Under the pieces are notes generated by a model, which was given only the letters and a program-made list of their open reading frames with translations, made no database searches and was not told the origin of the DNA. 64,000 nt of DNA from Arthrobacter sp. B0490 (GTDB taxonomy: Bacteria; Actinomycetota; Actinomycetes; Actinomycetales; Micrococcaceae): positions 62,001-126,000 of the forward strand of contig NZ_PJIR01000009.1 of the NCBI RefSeq assembly GCF_002929355.1. The letters are read 5' to 3'. Each line of letters opens with the position of its first letter. Within the stretch, counting starts at the first letter, position 1. The translations under genes and the position numbers were made by a program. Shown one piece after another: positions 15,471 to 23,914 of this stretch.

Positions 15471-16738
15471 GTCGCCCAGGCCAGGTGCTCGCCGTTGGCG
15501 GCCAGCAGGAGGTCCGTGAGCTTCTCGGCCTTGTCGTGCTGGCCGACGAGGGGATGGGCGAGCATCGCCCTCGCGACACGGTCCCGGCCCCCGTGCAGTG
15601 CGGCCTCCAGGGCGAGGCGCTCGTAGGACGCTACGTGGCTGATGAGCCCGACGATGTCGTCCGGCAATGCGCCGACCGGGGGTACCGTGATGCCGCCGGA
15701 CCCGATGACGGCGGGAACTTCGATGACGTGGTCGTCGGGAAGGAACGGCAGGGTGCCTTCGTTGAGCACGTTGACGACCCGGGTGTCCCCACGGTCGGAG
15801 GTCAGGGAAGCCATCAGGTCGACTGCCGCCTCCGAGTAGTAGGCACCTCCCCTGAGCGACAGTTCCTCGGGTTTCACGTCCAGGGCCGGGTCCGCGTATT
15901 TCTCCAGCAGCGCCCTCTCGACCTCCATGACCGCCTCCGCCCGGCTCGGGTGCGCCCGCTGTTCACGCAGGACCTGGTCGTGAGCGTAGAAGTATCGCAG
16001 GTAGTAGGAGGGGACCGCCCGCTGCAGGGAGATCAGTGACGCCGGAAGCTGCACCTCCTGTGCGATCTCCTCGAGATGGTGATCGAGGATGCGCGGCAGG
16101 ACGTCGAGCGAGGTTCCCCCGGTCCTCAGGCCGACCCCGAGTTCCCAGGTCAGGTGGTTCAGCCCGACGTGCAGGAGCGAGATGTCGTGGTGGTCCATAT
16201 CGAGCAGGGCGGCGAACCTGCGCTGGAACCCGATGGCGACGTTGCAGAGCCCGACGGCCCGATGCCCCGCCTGCAGGAGTGCGCGGGTCACGATTCCCAC
16301 AGGGTTGGTGAAGTCGATGATCCAGGCGTCCGGCTTGGCCCGTTTCCGGACCGTCTCGGCAATCCCGAGGACCACGGGTACGGTTCTGAGCGCCTTGGCG
16401 AGACCGCCGGGACCGGTGGTCTCCTGGCCGATACAGCAGACCTCGTGCGGGAACGTCTCGTCCCCCTGCCGCGCCGCCTGCCCGCCGACCCGCAGCTGCA
16501 GGAGGACGACGTCCGCATCGCTGACGCCCTCCTCGATGCTCCGGGTCGTCATGATCCTGCCGGGATGCCCGGCCTTCGAGAAGATCCGGCGGGAGAGCCC
16601 CGAGACGAGTTCGAGCCTCGAGGCGTCCGGGTCCACGAGCCAGAGTTCCTCGATGGGCAGCAGGTGGCGGAGCCGGGCGAAGCCGTCGACCAGTTCCGGG
16701 GTGTAGGTCGATCCTCCACCGACCACGGCGACCTTCAT
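15467..16738 (-). CDS. GH4 6-phospho-beta-glucosidase
   Basis: The ATG at 16738 gives 423 residues, the normal GH4 length. The NAD-binding start MKVAVVGGGSTYTPELVDGF is diagnostic. Metal ligands fall in GLCNVAIGFQ (Cys) and VGLNHLTW (His), and the proposed base Tyr is in RGGAYYSEAAVDLM. The enzyme cleaves 6-phospho-beta-glucosides by an NAD+/Mn2+ redox-elimination mechanism. GH4 enzymes usually act behind a PTS that phosphorylates on uptake. No PTS gene is present, but a BadF-type kinase follows with a four-base overlap. An alternative substrate, such as phosphorylated chitobiose, is possible. Confidence 0.9.
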   Translation of the reverse strand: MKVAVVGGGSTYTPELVDGFARLRHLLPIEELWLVDPDASRLELVSGLSRRIFSKAGHPGRIMTTRSIEEGVSDADVVLLQLRVGGQAARQGDETFPHEVCCIGQETTGPGGLAKALRTVPVVLGIAETVRKRAKPDAWIIDFTNPVGIVTRALLQAGHRAVGLCNVAIGFQRRFAALLDMDHHDISLLHVGLNHLTWELGVGLRTGGTSLDVLPRILDHHLEEIAQEVQLPASLISLQRAVPSYYLRYFYAHDQVLREQRAHPSRAEAVMEVERALLEKYADPALDVKPEELSLRGGAYYSEAAVDLMASLTSDRGDTRVVNVLNEGTLPFLPDDHVIEVPAVIGSGGITVPPVGALPDDIVGLISHVASYERLALEAALHGGRDRVARAMLAHPLVGQHDKAEKLTDLLLAANGEHLAWAT

Positions 16739-17001
16739 TTCTCGTCCCTCTACTCCCGGGAACCCGACGCGCTCGACGGATTCTTTTGGCGGTGCGCTCT
16801 GCGCCGTGCCGTGCGCACCGGGGCATCCGATCGCGTTCCGCCCCGTTGCGCAGACCACAGATTATGGCCGGGAACGGTCAGGGTCCCGGACCGACACGTC
16901 GGGGACGATGAGCGAGGCGTCGATCGGACGGGGCCCTGGTGCGCCGTGTCCGCACAGCAGGGAGTTCGTCCTGACCGATGCTTCCAGTGCCCTACCCGGA
17001 G

Positions 17002-17673
17002 CTACGAGCCGTTCCCGATGAGGCTTCGCGTCGTTTCGCCCATGTGCTCCTCGACGGCGTGGATGGCATGCGCCGCGTTCCCGGTCTTGATGGCCTCGAC
17101 GATGCCTGCATGCCGGTCGGCACTCATGTTGCTCATCGCCTGATCGACGCCTGCGTACATGATGCTCATCCGGATGGATCCTTCGAGCGACTTCCAGGAG
17201 TGCACCAGTGTCCTGTTCCCCGTCAGCGTGCAGAGGGCATGATGGAAATCCAGGTCCGCCTGGATCCGCTCATCGAGTGTCCCCTCGCTTGCCTCCTCCA
17301 TGAGCCGGATGTGCTGCTCGAGTTCCCGGACGCTCTCATCCCGGTCGTCCCGGCCGGCCAGCGTGCGGGCAGCGAGCGATTCGAGCGCGGACCGCACCTC
17401 GAAGATGTCCCGGACGTCGGCCGTGTCGAGGTGTCGCACGGCGAGTCGGCCCCTGGCTCCTGCCGCGATGAGTCCCTCCTGCTGCAGCTGTCGCAGGGCT
17501 TCCCGGAGGGTGCCACGGCTGATCTGCAGCCGGTCCGACAGCTCGGTCTCGACGAGGTGTACGCCGGGAGCCAGTTCGCCGGTGGTGATGGCGCGGCGAA
17601 GCGCAGCGAGGGCCTGCTGACGCAGATTGGTCTTCTCCAGCCCACCCAGCAGTGACGATGGTGGTGCCGTCAT
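17002..17673 (-). CDS. GntR-family (FCD/FadR subfamily) regulator
   Basis: The 223-residue product has an N-terminal winged helix (QALAALRRAITTGELAPGVHLVETELSDRLQISRGTLREALRQLQQEGLI) and an all-helical FCD ligand domain with metal-binding His residues (DLDFHHAL, DRHAGIVEAI, HAVEEHM). FCD regulators bind carboxylic acids or sugar acids. Two TGTCGACA sites lie 25-46 bp upstream, and related sites lie between the MHS transporter and SDR genes. The regulator therefore probably represses itself and the split-transketolase regulon. It sits just downstream of the transketolase C-subunit gene on the same strand. Confidence 0.92.
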   Translation of the reverse strand: MTAPPSSLLGGLEKTNLRQQALAALRRAITTGELAPGVHLVETELSDRLQISRGTLREALRQLQQEGLIAAGARGRLAVRHLDTADVRDIFEVRSALESLAARTLAGRDDRDESVRELEQHIRLMEEASEGTLDERIQADLDFHHALCTLTGNRTLVHSWKSLEGSIRMSIMYAGVDQAMSNMSADRHAGIVEAIKTGNAAHAIHAVEEHMGETTRSLIGNGS

Positions 17674-17697
17674 ATCGGTTCGTGTCCTTCGTCGCGG

Positions 17698-17719
17698 TGT
17701 CGACAGTGGATTGTCGACA
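17698..17719. promoter_or_regulatory. Paired TGTCGACA sites before the GntR gene
   Basis: Two copies of the perfect palindrome TGTCGACA (17698-17705 and 17712-17719), start-to-start 14 bp, lie just upstream of the GntR start at 17673. They match the half-sites found at 21092-21160, which supports autoregulation. Confidence 0.75.
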
Positions 17720-17789
17720 GGATCGATCTTACGGAACGCGACGATGATGTACGCGACCGTCCGACCACCACGCGCACGAGTCCCGTGAA

Positions 17790-18809
17790 TCAGGCCAGTT
17801 CGGAGAGGACTTTCTGCACGATGCGGCTGGTGGACAGCCCGTACCTCTCGTGCAGGGTCGGCAGGGCGCCTGCGTCGAGGAACCGGTCCGGGAGGGCGAT
17901 CGGGATGATGCGCCGCCCGCTGCCGTGCCGCACTGCGACACCGGCCACTGCCTCGAAGAGGCCGCCCACCTCCGTGTGGTTCTCGAGAGTGATGACGAGC
18001 CGATCCGGTGCGAGTTCACCGAGGACCGTCGCCGTGTCGAAGGGCTTGATCGTCGGTGAGTGGACGACGGCGACGTCGATGTGGTGGGAGGCGAGTTGCT
18101 CGGCTGCCTGCAGTGCCCTCATGGTCATCAGTCCGCTCGAGATGAACAGGACATCGGTGCCAGGGCGGAGCTGCTTGGCCTTGCCGAGTTCGAACGTGTA
18201 GTCGTACTCGTCGAGCACCGTGGGTACGTTGCCCCTCAGCAGCCGCAGATAACTCGGCCCGGGGGAGGCTGCCAGCTGGGGTACGGCCTGCTCGATATCG
18301 ACCGAGTCGCACGGATCGATGATGGTCAGGTTGGGCATGCCGCGGAAGATCGCGATGTCCTCGGTGGCTTGATGGCTGGGCCCGTACCCGGTGGTCAGAC
18401 CCGGCAGGCCTCCGACGACATTGACGTTCAGGTTGGGCTCTGCGATGTCCAGGCACAGGAAGTCGTAGGCGCGACGGGCAGCGAAGACGGCGTAGGTCGA
18501 GGCGAAGGGGACGAGCCCTGTTTCGGCCATCCCGGCGGCCGCTCCGAGGAGGAGCTGTTCGGCCATGCCCATCTGGAAGAACCGGTCCGGGAATGCCTTC
18601 GCGAAGATGTGCATGTCGGTGTACTTGCCGAGGTCCGCCGTCAGTCCGACGATGCGCGGATCGGTTTCGGCTGCTTTCACCAGTGCATGGCCGAAGGGTG
18701 CCGGCGCGGTCTTCTGGCCGGGATCGGCGAAGGACGCGATCATTGCCGAAGTCCTCAACTTCGGTTTCGTGGCTGTCGTGGTGTCCGGGGCCTCGCTGGT
18801 GGTGCTCAT
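17790..18809 (-). CDS. Transketolase C-terminal subunit (split transketolase)
   Basis: The ATG at 18809 overlaps the N-subunit stop (ATGA) and gives 339 residues. The pyrimidine-binding domain shows GLTADLGKYTDMHIFAKAFPDRFFQMGMAEQLLLGAAAGMA with the catalytic Glu in MAEQ. The C-terminal transketolase domain follows (DVLFISSGLMTMRALQAAEQL, LENHTEVGGLFEAV). It pairs with the upstream N-subunit to form an active ThDP enzyme transferring C2 ketol units. A Ser/Thr-rich tail of about 35 residues precedes the domain. The nearby genes suggest a dedicated catabolic transketolase, not the pentose phosphate housekeeping enzyme. Confidence 0.93.
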   Translation of the reverse strand: MSTTSEAPDTTTATKPKLRTSAMIASFADPGQKTAPAPFGHALVKAAETDPRIVGLTADLGKYTDMHIFAKAFPDRFFQMGMAEQLLLGAAAGMAETGLVPFASTYAVFAARRAYDFLCLDIAEPNLNVNVVGGLPGLTTGYGPSHQATEDIAIFRGMPNLTIIDPCDSVDIEQAVPQLAASPGPSYLRLLRGNVPTVLDEYDYTFELGKAKQLRPGTDVLFISSGLMTMRALQAAEQLASHHIDVAVVHSPTIKPFDTATVLGELAPDRLVITLENHTEVGGLFEAVAGVAVRHGSGRRIIPIALPDRFLDAGALPTLHERYGLSTSRIVQKVLSELA

Positions 18810-19699
18810 ACTGAAGCCTTTCCGTCGTATCCTGCGGTCAACTGGTCCCGGCAGATCTGCCATTCGTGTTCCTCGATGCGCATGAAGTGCGCCTTCTCCC
18901 TCTGTTCCAGAAGGGGTACGCCCCTGCCGACCTTCGTGTCGCACAGGATGACCGACGGTTCACCCGTGGTGCCGGTACGGTCGGCGATGTTGTCCAGCGC
19001 GGCCAGGAGGGCCTGGGCGCTGTTGCCGTCCACCCGCTGCGTGTACCAGCCGAAGGACGCCCACTTCTCCTCGGCCGGTTCGATGCCGAGCACGGTCTCG
19101 GTGGCACCGTCGGCCTGGAGGGCGTTCATGTCCACCAGGGCGGTGAGGTTGCCCAGCTGGTGGTGATGCGCTCCCATCGCCGCTTCCCAGGTCGATCCCT
19201 CGTCGAGTTCGCCGTCGGACAGGAAGTTGAAGATGCGGGCCGAGGAGCCCTGCAGCCGCATCCCCAGCGCCATGCCGACCGCGACCGTCAGGCCGTGTCC
19301 GAGTGAGCCGCCCGAGATCTCCATGCCGGGCGTGTAGGACGCCATGCCGGACATCGGGAGCCGCGAGTCGTCGGACCCGTAGGTGTCGAGCTCCGTGACG
19401 GGAACGATGCCGGCTTCCGCCAGGGCTGCGTAGTGGCCGATGGCGTAGTGGCCGGTGGACAGCAGGAACCGGTCCCGGTCGGCCCAGTGGGGGTCCTCCG
19501 GCCGGAAGCGCAGTTGGTCGCGGTACACCGACGCGAAGATGTCCGCGGATCCGAGAGCCTGGCCCACGTATCCCTGGCCCTGCACTTCGCCCATGTTCAG
19601 GGCGAAGTGGCGGGCGCGGTAGGCGGATCGTTCGACGTCCGCCACCCGGGCGGTGAAGTCGGGTGACGGCGCCACCGTCGTTTCTGGTGTGAGGGTCAT
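18806..19699 (-). CDS. Transketolase N-terminal subunit (split transketolase)
   Basis: This is a 297-residue protein with the ThDP diphosphate-binding domain: QGQGYVGQALGSADIFASVY, the substrate His region LSTGHYAIGHYAALAEAG, and GGSLGHGLTVAVGMALGMRL. The GDGX26NN-type motif appears as NFLSDGELDEGSTWEAAMGAHHHQLGNLTALVDMNALQADG. A PSVILCDTKVGRGVPLLE segment closes the domain. It forms a complex with the C-subunit encoded by the next, four-base-overlapping gene. The MHS transporter lies 27 bp upstream on the same strand, making a three-gene operon. Confidence 0.93.
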   Translation of the reverse strand: MTLTPETTVAPSPDFTARVADVERSAYRARHFALNMGEVQGQGYVGQALGSADIFASVYRDQLRFRPEDPHWADRDRFLLSTGHYAIGHYAALAEAGIVPVTELDTYGSDDSRLPMSGMASYTPGMEISGGSLGHGLTVAVGMALGMRLQGSSARIFNFLSDGELDEGSTWEAAMGAHHHQLGNLTALVDMNALQADGATETVLGIEPAEEKWASFGWYTQRVDGNSAQALLAALDNIADRTGTTGEPSVILCDTKVGRGVPLLEQREKAHFMRIEEHEWQICRDQLTAGYDGKASV

Positions 19700-19725
19700 G
19701 GCTGACTCCTTCTCGAGAGGTTCGA

Positions 19726-21063
19726 TTAGACGTGCTGGGGGAGCGGGGTGGCTTCTGCTGCCTCGGCGGCGAGCCGGCGTTCCGTCGGTCCCCAGGTCTC
19801 GCGGGTCATGAGTGCCGCGATGAGGCCGATGAGGGCGTACGTGGAGAACAGGAGAGCCGGGCCGAGCCAGCCGAGCTGGATGTACAGCAGGGTGGTGATG
19901 AACGGGGTGAACCCGGAGACCATGGCGGAGATCTGGTAGGACAGGGAGGCCCCGGAGGCCCGGGTCTTGGCCTGGAAGAGCTCGGGGAACCAGGCTCCCT
20001 GCGCGCCGGCCAGTGAGTTCTGGCAGACGGCGTAGGAGATGACGATGGTGATCATCACGCAGATGAACAGGCCCGTGTTGGCGAGCAGGAACATGGGGAT
20101 ACCGAACAGGACGGCGAAGGCGCAGGACCAGATGTAGACAGGACGCCGTCCCACCCGATCCGTCAGCCGGGCCCACGCCATCGTGGCGAAGATGCCGATG
20201 CCTGACGCGACGCAGAGGGAGGTCAGGGTCTCCGTCCGGGTGGCGAGCTCCGTGGTGTTGAGGTAGGAGATCATGTAGGTGACCGCGACGGCGTACCCGG
20301 CCGTCTCGGCGACGCGGAGGCAGATGCCGCGGACGATACTGCGCCAGTCCTGGCGGATGACCTGCACGATGGGATTCTTGACGATCTCGCCGTGGTCCTT
20401 CACGTCCTCGAACACCGGGGACTCGGGGACCTTCGATCGGATGATCAGCCCGACGACGACCAGCACGATGCTGGCCAGGAACGGGATGCGCCAGGCCCAG
20501 TCGCCGATCAGGTTGGCGCTGGAGAGGAACACCAGGTTGGCCAGGAGGAGTCCGACGGGGAACCCGGCCTGCACGATGCCGGTGTATTTGCCCTTCGACT
20601 TCCACGGCGCGTGCTCGTAGCTCATCAGGATGGCGCCTCCCCATTCGGCGCCGAAGGCCAGCCCCTGGATGATGCGCACGATCACCAGCAGGATCGGCGC
20701 AAGGATTCCCACCGTGGCGTACGTGGGCAGGAGCCCGATCGCGAAGGTCGCGAGCCCCATGATGATCAGCGAGGCGACGAGCACGGGCTTGCGGCCCACC
20801 TTGTCCCCGAGGTGACCGCCGATGATGCCGCCCAGCGGCCGAGCCGCGAAACCGACGCCCAGGGTTGCGAACGAAGCCAGGGTCGCCGTGACCGGGTCTG
20901 CGCCCGGAAAGAAGGCCGGGCCGAAGTACAGCGCCGCAGCCGTGCCGAAACCGATGAAGTCGTAGGTCTCGATGACTGCTCCGACGCCCGACCCGACAGC
21001 TACCTTGCGAGCGTCCTTCGTCCCATGGACGTGGCCTCGCATCTCGAGAGCTTCGTTGCTCAT
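19726..21063 (-). CDS. MFS transporter, metabolite:H+ symporter (MHS) family
   Basis: The protein has 445 residues with 12 predicted membrane segments. MHS signatures are present: VGAVIETYDFIGFGTAAALYFGPAFFPGADP at the first segment, RPLGGIIGGHLGDKVGRKPVL in loop 2-3, and RIIQGLAFGAEWGGAILMSYEHAP. Known MHS members import carboxylates or zwitterions (alpha-ketoglutarate, citrate, shikimate, proline/betaine) with protons. As first gene of the split-transketolase operon, it probably imports the substrate, perhaps a sugar acid. Four TGTCGACA-like half-sites lie in the divergent promoter region before it. Confidence 0.92.
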   Translation of the reverse strand: MSNEALEMRGHVHGTKDARKVAVGSGVGAVIETYDFIGFGTAAALYFGPAFFPGADPVTATLASFATLGVGFAARPLGGIIGGHLGDKVGRKPVLVASLIIMGLATFAIGLLPTYATVGILAPILLVIVRIIQGLAFGAEWGGAILMSYEHAPWKSKGKYTGIVQAGFPVGLLLANLVFLSSANLIGDWAWRIPFLASIVLVVVGLIIRSKVPESPVFEDVKDHGEIVKNPIVQVIRQDWRSIVRGICLRVAETAGYAVAVTYMISYLNTTELATRTETLTSLCVASGIGIFATMAWARLTDRVGRRPVYIWSCAFAVLFGIPMFLLANTGLFICVMITIVISYAVCQNSLAGAQGAWFPELFQAKTRASGASLSYQISAMVSGFTPFITTLLYIQLGWLGPALLFSTYALIGLIAALMTRETWGPTERRLAAEAAEATPLPQHV

Positions 21064-21091
21064 GGGATTCCTTACTCGATGGGGGACTTTA

Positions 21092-21160
21092 CTGTTGACA
21101 GTCGACAGACTGCTTCAGCTAGTGTGATCCAGTGCACACTTTGCTGTCAACAGTCGACAA
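21092..21160. promoter_or_regulatory. Two GntR-type operators between MHS and SDR genes
   Basis: CTGTTGACAGTCGACAG (21092-21108) and CTGTCAACAGTCGACAA (21144-21160) are inverted repeats of CTGTCGAC-type half-sites, with one or two mismatches each. They share the TGTCGACA core of the GntR promoter sites (17698-17719). They flank the divergent transporter and SDR start regions, one near each gene. Confidence 0.78.
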
Positions 21161-21223
21161 AGAGTTCGCAGAAGATCCAGCCCGCGGACCGGTTCCGCAT
21201 CCTCGCAGATTCGAAGGAGCATC

Positions 21224-21997
21224 ATGCCTGTCACACAGCGCACCGCCGTCATCACCGGAGCGACGTCCGAGAAGGGCATCGGCATCACGACCGCCCGCCG
21301 ATACGCCCGGCAGGGCTGGGCGATCGTCATCCTCGATCTCGACGGCGACACGTCCGCTGCCACGGCGGCAGGGATCGGCGACGAATACGGGGTGCCGGCA
21401 TTCGGGCACGTCATCGACGTCGCTGACGAGGATTCGGTGATCCGCGCGGAACGGGCCGTCGCCGAGCAGGTTTCCGCAGGGATCCTGCCGCCGGTCGGCG
21501 CTCTCGCGAACATCGCCGGCATCACCTCGCCTGTCCCGTTCCTCGAGACCACCCTGGACCTGTGGAACAAGGTCATGGCCGTCAACGCGACGGGCACATA
21601 TCTCGTCACAAGGGTCTTCCTGCCCGGGATGCTGGAGAACAAGTGGGGGCGGATCATCAACATGTCGTCCGTCTCCGCGCAGCGGGGAGGCGGCGTTTTC
21701 GGGAAGGTCCCCTACTCCGCGGCCAAGGCGGCCGTCCTGGGCCTCACGAAGGCGTTGGCTCGGGAACTCGGCGACAGCGGGGTGACGGTCAACGCCGTGA
21801 CTCCCGGCGCCGTCGACACGAACATCAGGGTGGGTAGCACGGACGAGCAGGAAGCCGCACTCGCGAGGGACATCCCCCTCGGCCGCACCGCGACGACAGA
21901 GGAAGTGGCCGCCGTCATCACGTTCCTCTCGTCCGACGACGCGGCCTACCTCACCGGAACGACGATCGACATCAATGGCGGAAGCCACCTGCACTAA
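21224..21997 (+). CDS. SDR-family dehydrogenase of the split-transketolase regulon
   Basis: This is a classical 257-residue SDR. The NAD(P) motif appears as TGATSEKGIGITTARRYA, followed by NIAGI, the catalytic Ser in INMSSVSAQRG, and YSAAKAAVLGLTKALARE. The C-terminus ends in TGTTIDINGGSHLH. An Asp after the second beta strand (ILDLDG) favours NAD+. An AAGGAGCATC leader gives a good ribosome-binding site. The gene is divergent from the MHS-transketolase operon with shared operators. It probably oxidises an imported polyol or sugar acid to a ketose-type compound that the transketolase then cleaves; this is inference. Confidence 0.9.
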   Translation: MPVTQRTAVITGATSEKGIGITTARRYARQGWAIVILDLDGDTSAATAAGIGDEYGVPAFGHVIDVADEDSVIRAERAVAEQVSAGILPPVGALANIAGITSPVPFLETTLDLWNKVMAVNATGTYLVTRVFLPGMLENKWGRIINMSSVSAQRGGGVFGKVPYSAAKAAVLGLTKALARELGDSGVTVNAVTPGAVDTNIRVGSTDEQEAALARDIPLGRTATTEEVAAVITFLSSDDAAYLTGTTIDINGGSHLH

Positions 21998-22093
21998 CCA
22001 TCTCCGGGGGAGTCGGCAGGCCGTGCTCGGGGCGCGCTCACCTCCGATCGTCCTGCTCCCGAGGCGGCCGGCGACGGGGCGTAAGGTCGACGG

Positions 22094-23839
22094 GTGGATT
22101 CTTCAGGAAAGCGGCAGCTCGTGCCCCGTCGTACGGTTCGCCGGCTGCGTGTCCTCGCGCTCGCGGGTGCCCTCGCAGTGGCTGGGTGCACGGCAGGCGA
22201 TCCTGAGCAGCCGCCGGCGGCGACGGAGGAAGCGCCGGCGGTCCTTCTGTCGGATCTCGCTGCGGGACAGCGGGAGGTATTGGCAGGATCCGGGAGCGAG
22301 ACATCGGTCGCGATGAGCCGTGCGCTGTTCGAGCGCAGTCCGGTAGCCGTCGTGTTCGCGCGTCACGACGACGAGGGCTACGCCCGCACCGACGCCGGCC
22401 TGGGACCCGCCGCGAGTGCGGCAGCCGGACTGCACGTCCCACTACTGGTCCTCGGGCCCGGGGGTGCGGGACTCGCCGAGGTGACGGCGGAACTCGACCG
22501 GCTCGACGTGGAGACGGTGGTCGGCTACGGCGACCCCGCTGCTGATTGGCCGGTGCTCCGCGGGGAGCGCGAGATGCTCGCGGGTCCGATGACGGTCGCG
22601 GACTTCTCCTCGTCGCTGCGACTGCCGGCGACGGCGGTCGGGGTCGGGCCCGACGCGATCGTGGCGTCGGTCAGCGCACTCGAGAGCGAAGCCCTGCAGG
22701 TGCTGGACGTGACACAGCCGGAATCACCGGCTGCGCCGTCGTCGAGCCCACCCGGGGACCTGAGCGACCCGGCGACGACGGACGTCCTCCCGGAGTTCCG
22801 CGCCCCGGACCAGCCGTCGCCCGCGTTGGTGCTGGCGACCGCCACGTCGACGCCCGCATCCCTGGCCACGGCTCGAGCCGCCGGCGCCGAGGTGCAGGTC
22901 CTCCCCGACGGCGATCCGCGCTCGACGCCCGCGGCGGTCCGTGCAGTCCACGCCCATGCGCAGGCGCCTATTCTCGCGGTGGGTGACGGGTTCGGTCCCG
23001 CTGACCGGTTCACAGCCCGCGTCGGTGCCGCGGCGACGGGCGTCGAGCTGCCCGGAGGCGGGCAGACGGTGTTCCCCGGGCGGCGGATGGTCGCCCTCTA
23101 CGGTCATCCGAGTGGTCCCTCTCTCGGCGCATTGGGCGAACAGGACATCGACGCGACGATGGCGAGGGTTCGCGAGCTCGCCGCCCAGTACCAGCCCTTC
23201 AGTGACGAGCCCGTGGTGCCGGCGCTCGACCTCATCGCAAGCGTCGCGAGCAGCGATCCCGGGCCCGACGGCGACTACTCGAACGAGACCCCCATCGATG
23301 TGCTCGAACCCTGGATCGAGGCGGCCGACGAGGCGGGCGTGTATGTCATCCTCGACTTCCAGTCCGGCAGAACCGATTTCCTCTCCCAGGTGCGCCGCTA
23401 CGAGGAGCTCCTGGCCCGTCCGTCGGTGGGTCTCGCCCTGGATCCCGAGTGGAGACTCGCCCCCGATCAGGTGCCTCTCGAGCAGATCGGTACCGTCGGC
23501 GCGGCGGAGCTCAATGCGACATCGACCTGGCTCGCCGACCTCACGCGGGACCGGGCACTGCCGCAGAAACTCTTCATGGTCCACCAGTTCCGGGTCGACA
23601 TGATCAGCGGGCGGGAGGACCTCGACGTCTCCCGGAGCGAACTCGCCATCACCCTGCACGCCGACGGACACGGAACGCCCGGGGAGAAGCTCGAGACCTG
23701 GGGGGCCCTGCAGGGCGTGATGCCGCGCGGGATCTGGCCGTCCTGGAAGAACTTCTACGACGAGGACAAGCCGATGCTGACGCCTGCGCAGACGTACACG
23801 CTCATCGATCCGAAACCATGGCTCGTCACCTACCAGTAG
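22094..23839 (+). CDS. Uncharacterised lipoprotein
   Basis: The GTG start gives 581 residues. Residues about 12-34 form a lipoprotein signal (RRTVRRLRVLALAGALAVAGC) with the lipobox AVAGC. The N-terminal half (about 40-320) is rich in repeated hydrophobic strands and contains phrases resembling cell-wall-binding repeat 2 domains (VETVVGYGDPAADW, APILAVGDGFGPADRFTA); this likeness is tentative. The C-terminal half (about 330-580) looks like a TIM-barrel-type domain (VVPALDLIASVAS, EAGVYVILDFQSGRTDFLSQVRRYEELLARPSVGLALDPEW). I do not know its activity. It is followed after 75 bp by another uncharacterised gene. Confidence 0.75.
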   Translation: MDSSGKRQLVPRRTVRRLRVLALAGALAVAGCTAGDPEQPPAATEEAPAVLLSDLAAGQREVLAGSGSETSVAMSRALFERSPVAVVFARHDDEGYARTDAGLGPAASAAAGLHVPLLVLGPGGAGLAEVTAELDRLDVETVVGYGDPAADWPVLRGEREMLAGPMTVADFSSSLRLPATAVGVGPDAIVASVSALESEALQVLDVTQPESPAAPSSSPPGDLSDPATTDVLPEFRAPDQPSPALVLATATSTPASLATARAAGAEVQVLPDGDPRSTPAAVRAVHAHAQAPILAVGDGFGPADRFTARVGAAATGVELPGGGQTVFPGRRMVALYGHPSGPSLGALGEQDIDATMARVRELAAQYQPFSDEPVVPALDLIASVASSDPGPDGDYSNETPIDVLEPWIEAADEAGVYVILDFQSGRTDFLSQVRRYEELLARPSVGLALDPEWRLAPDQVPLEQIGTVGAAELNATSTWLADLTRDRALPQKLFMVHQFRVDMISGREDLDVSRSELAITLHADGHGTPGEKLETWGALQGVMPRGIWPSWKNFYDEDKPMLTPAQTYTLIDPKPWLVTYQ

Positions 23840-23914
23840 GCGTCCGGCGGATCAATGCACCCGCCTGGAATGGAGCCGCTGCTAGTCTGGCGCAACCTTC
23901 GACCGAGGAGTGCC

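Noticed and set aside
16791..16819. GGTGCGC/GCGCACC hairpin before the GH4 gene as terminator or operator
   Set aside because: Short arms, a 15-base loop and no T-tract; likely chance in GC-rich DNA.
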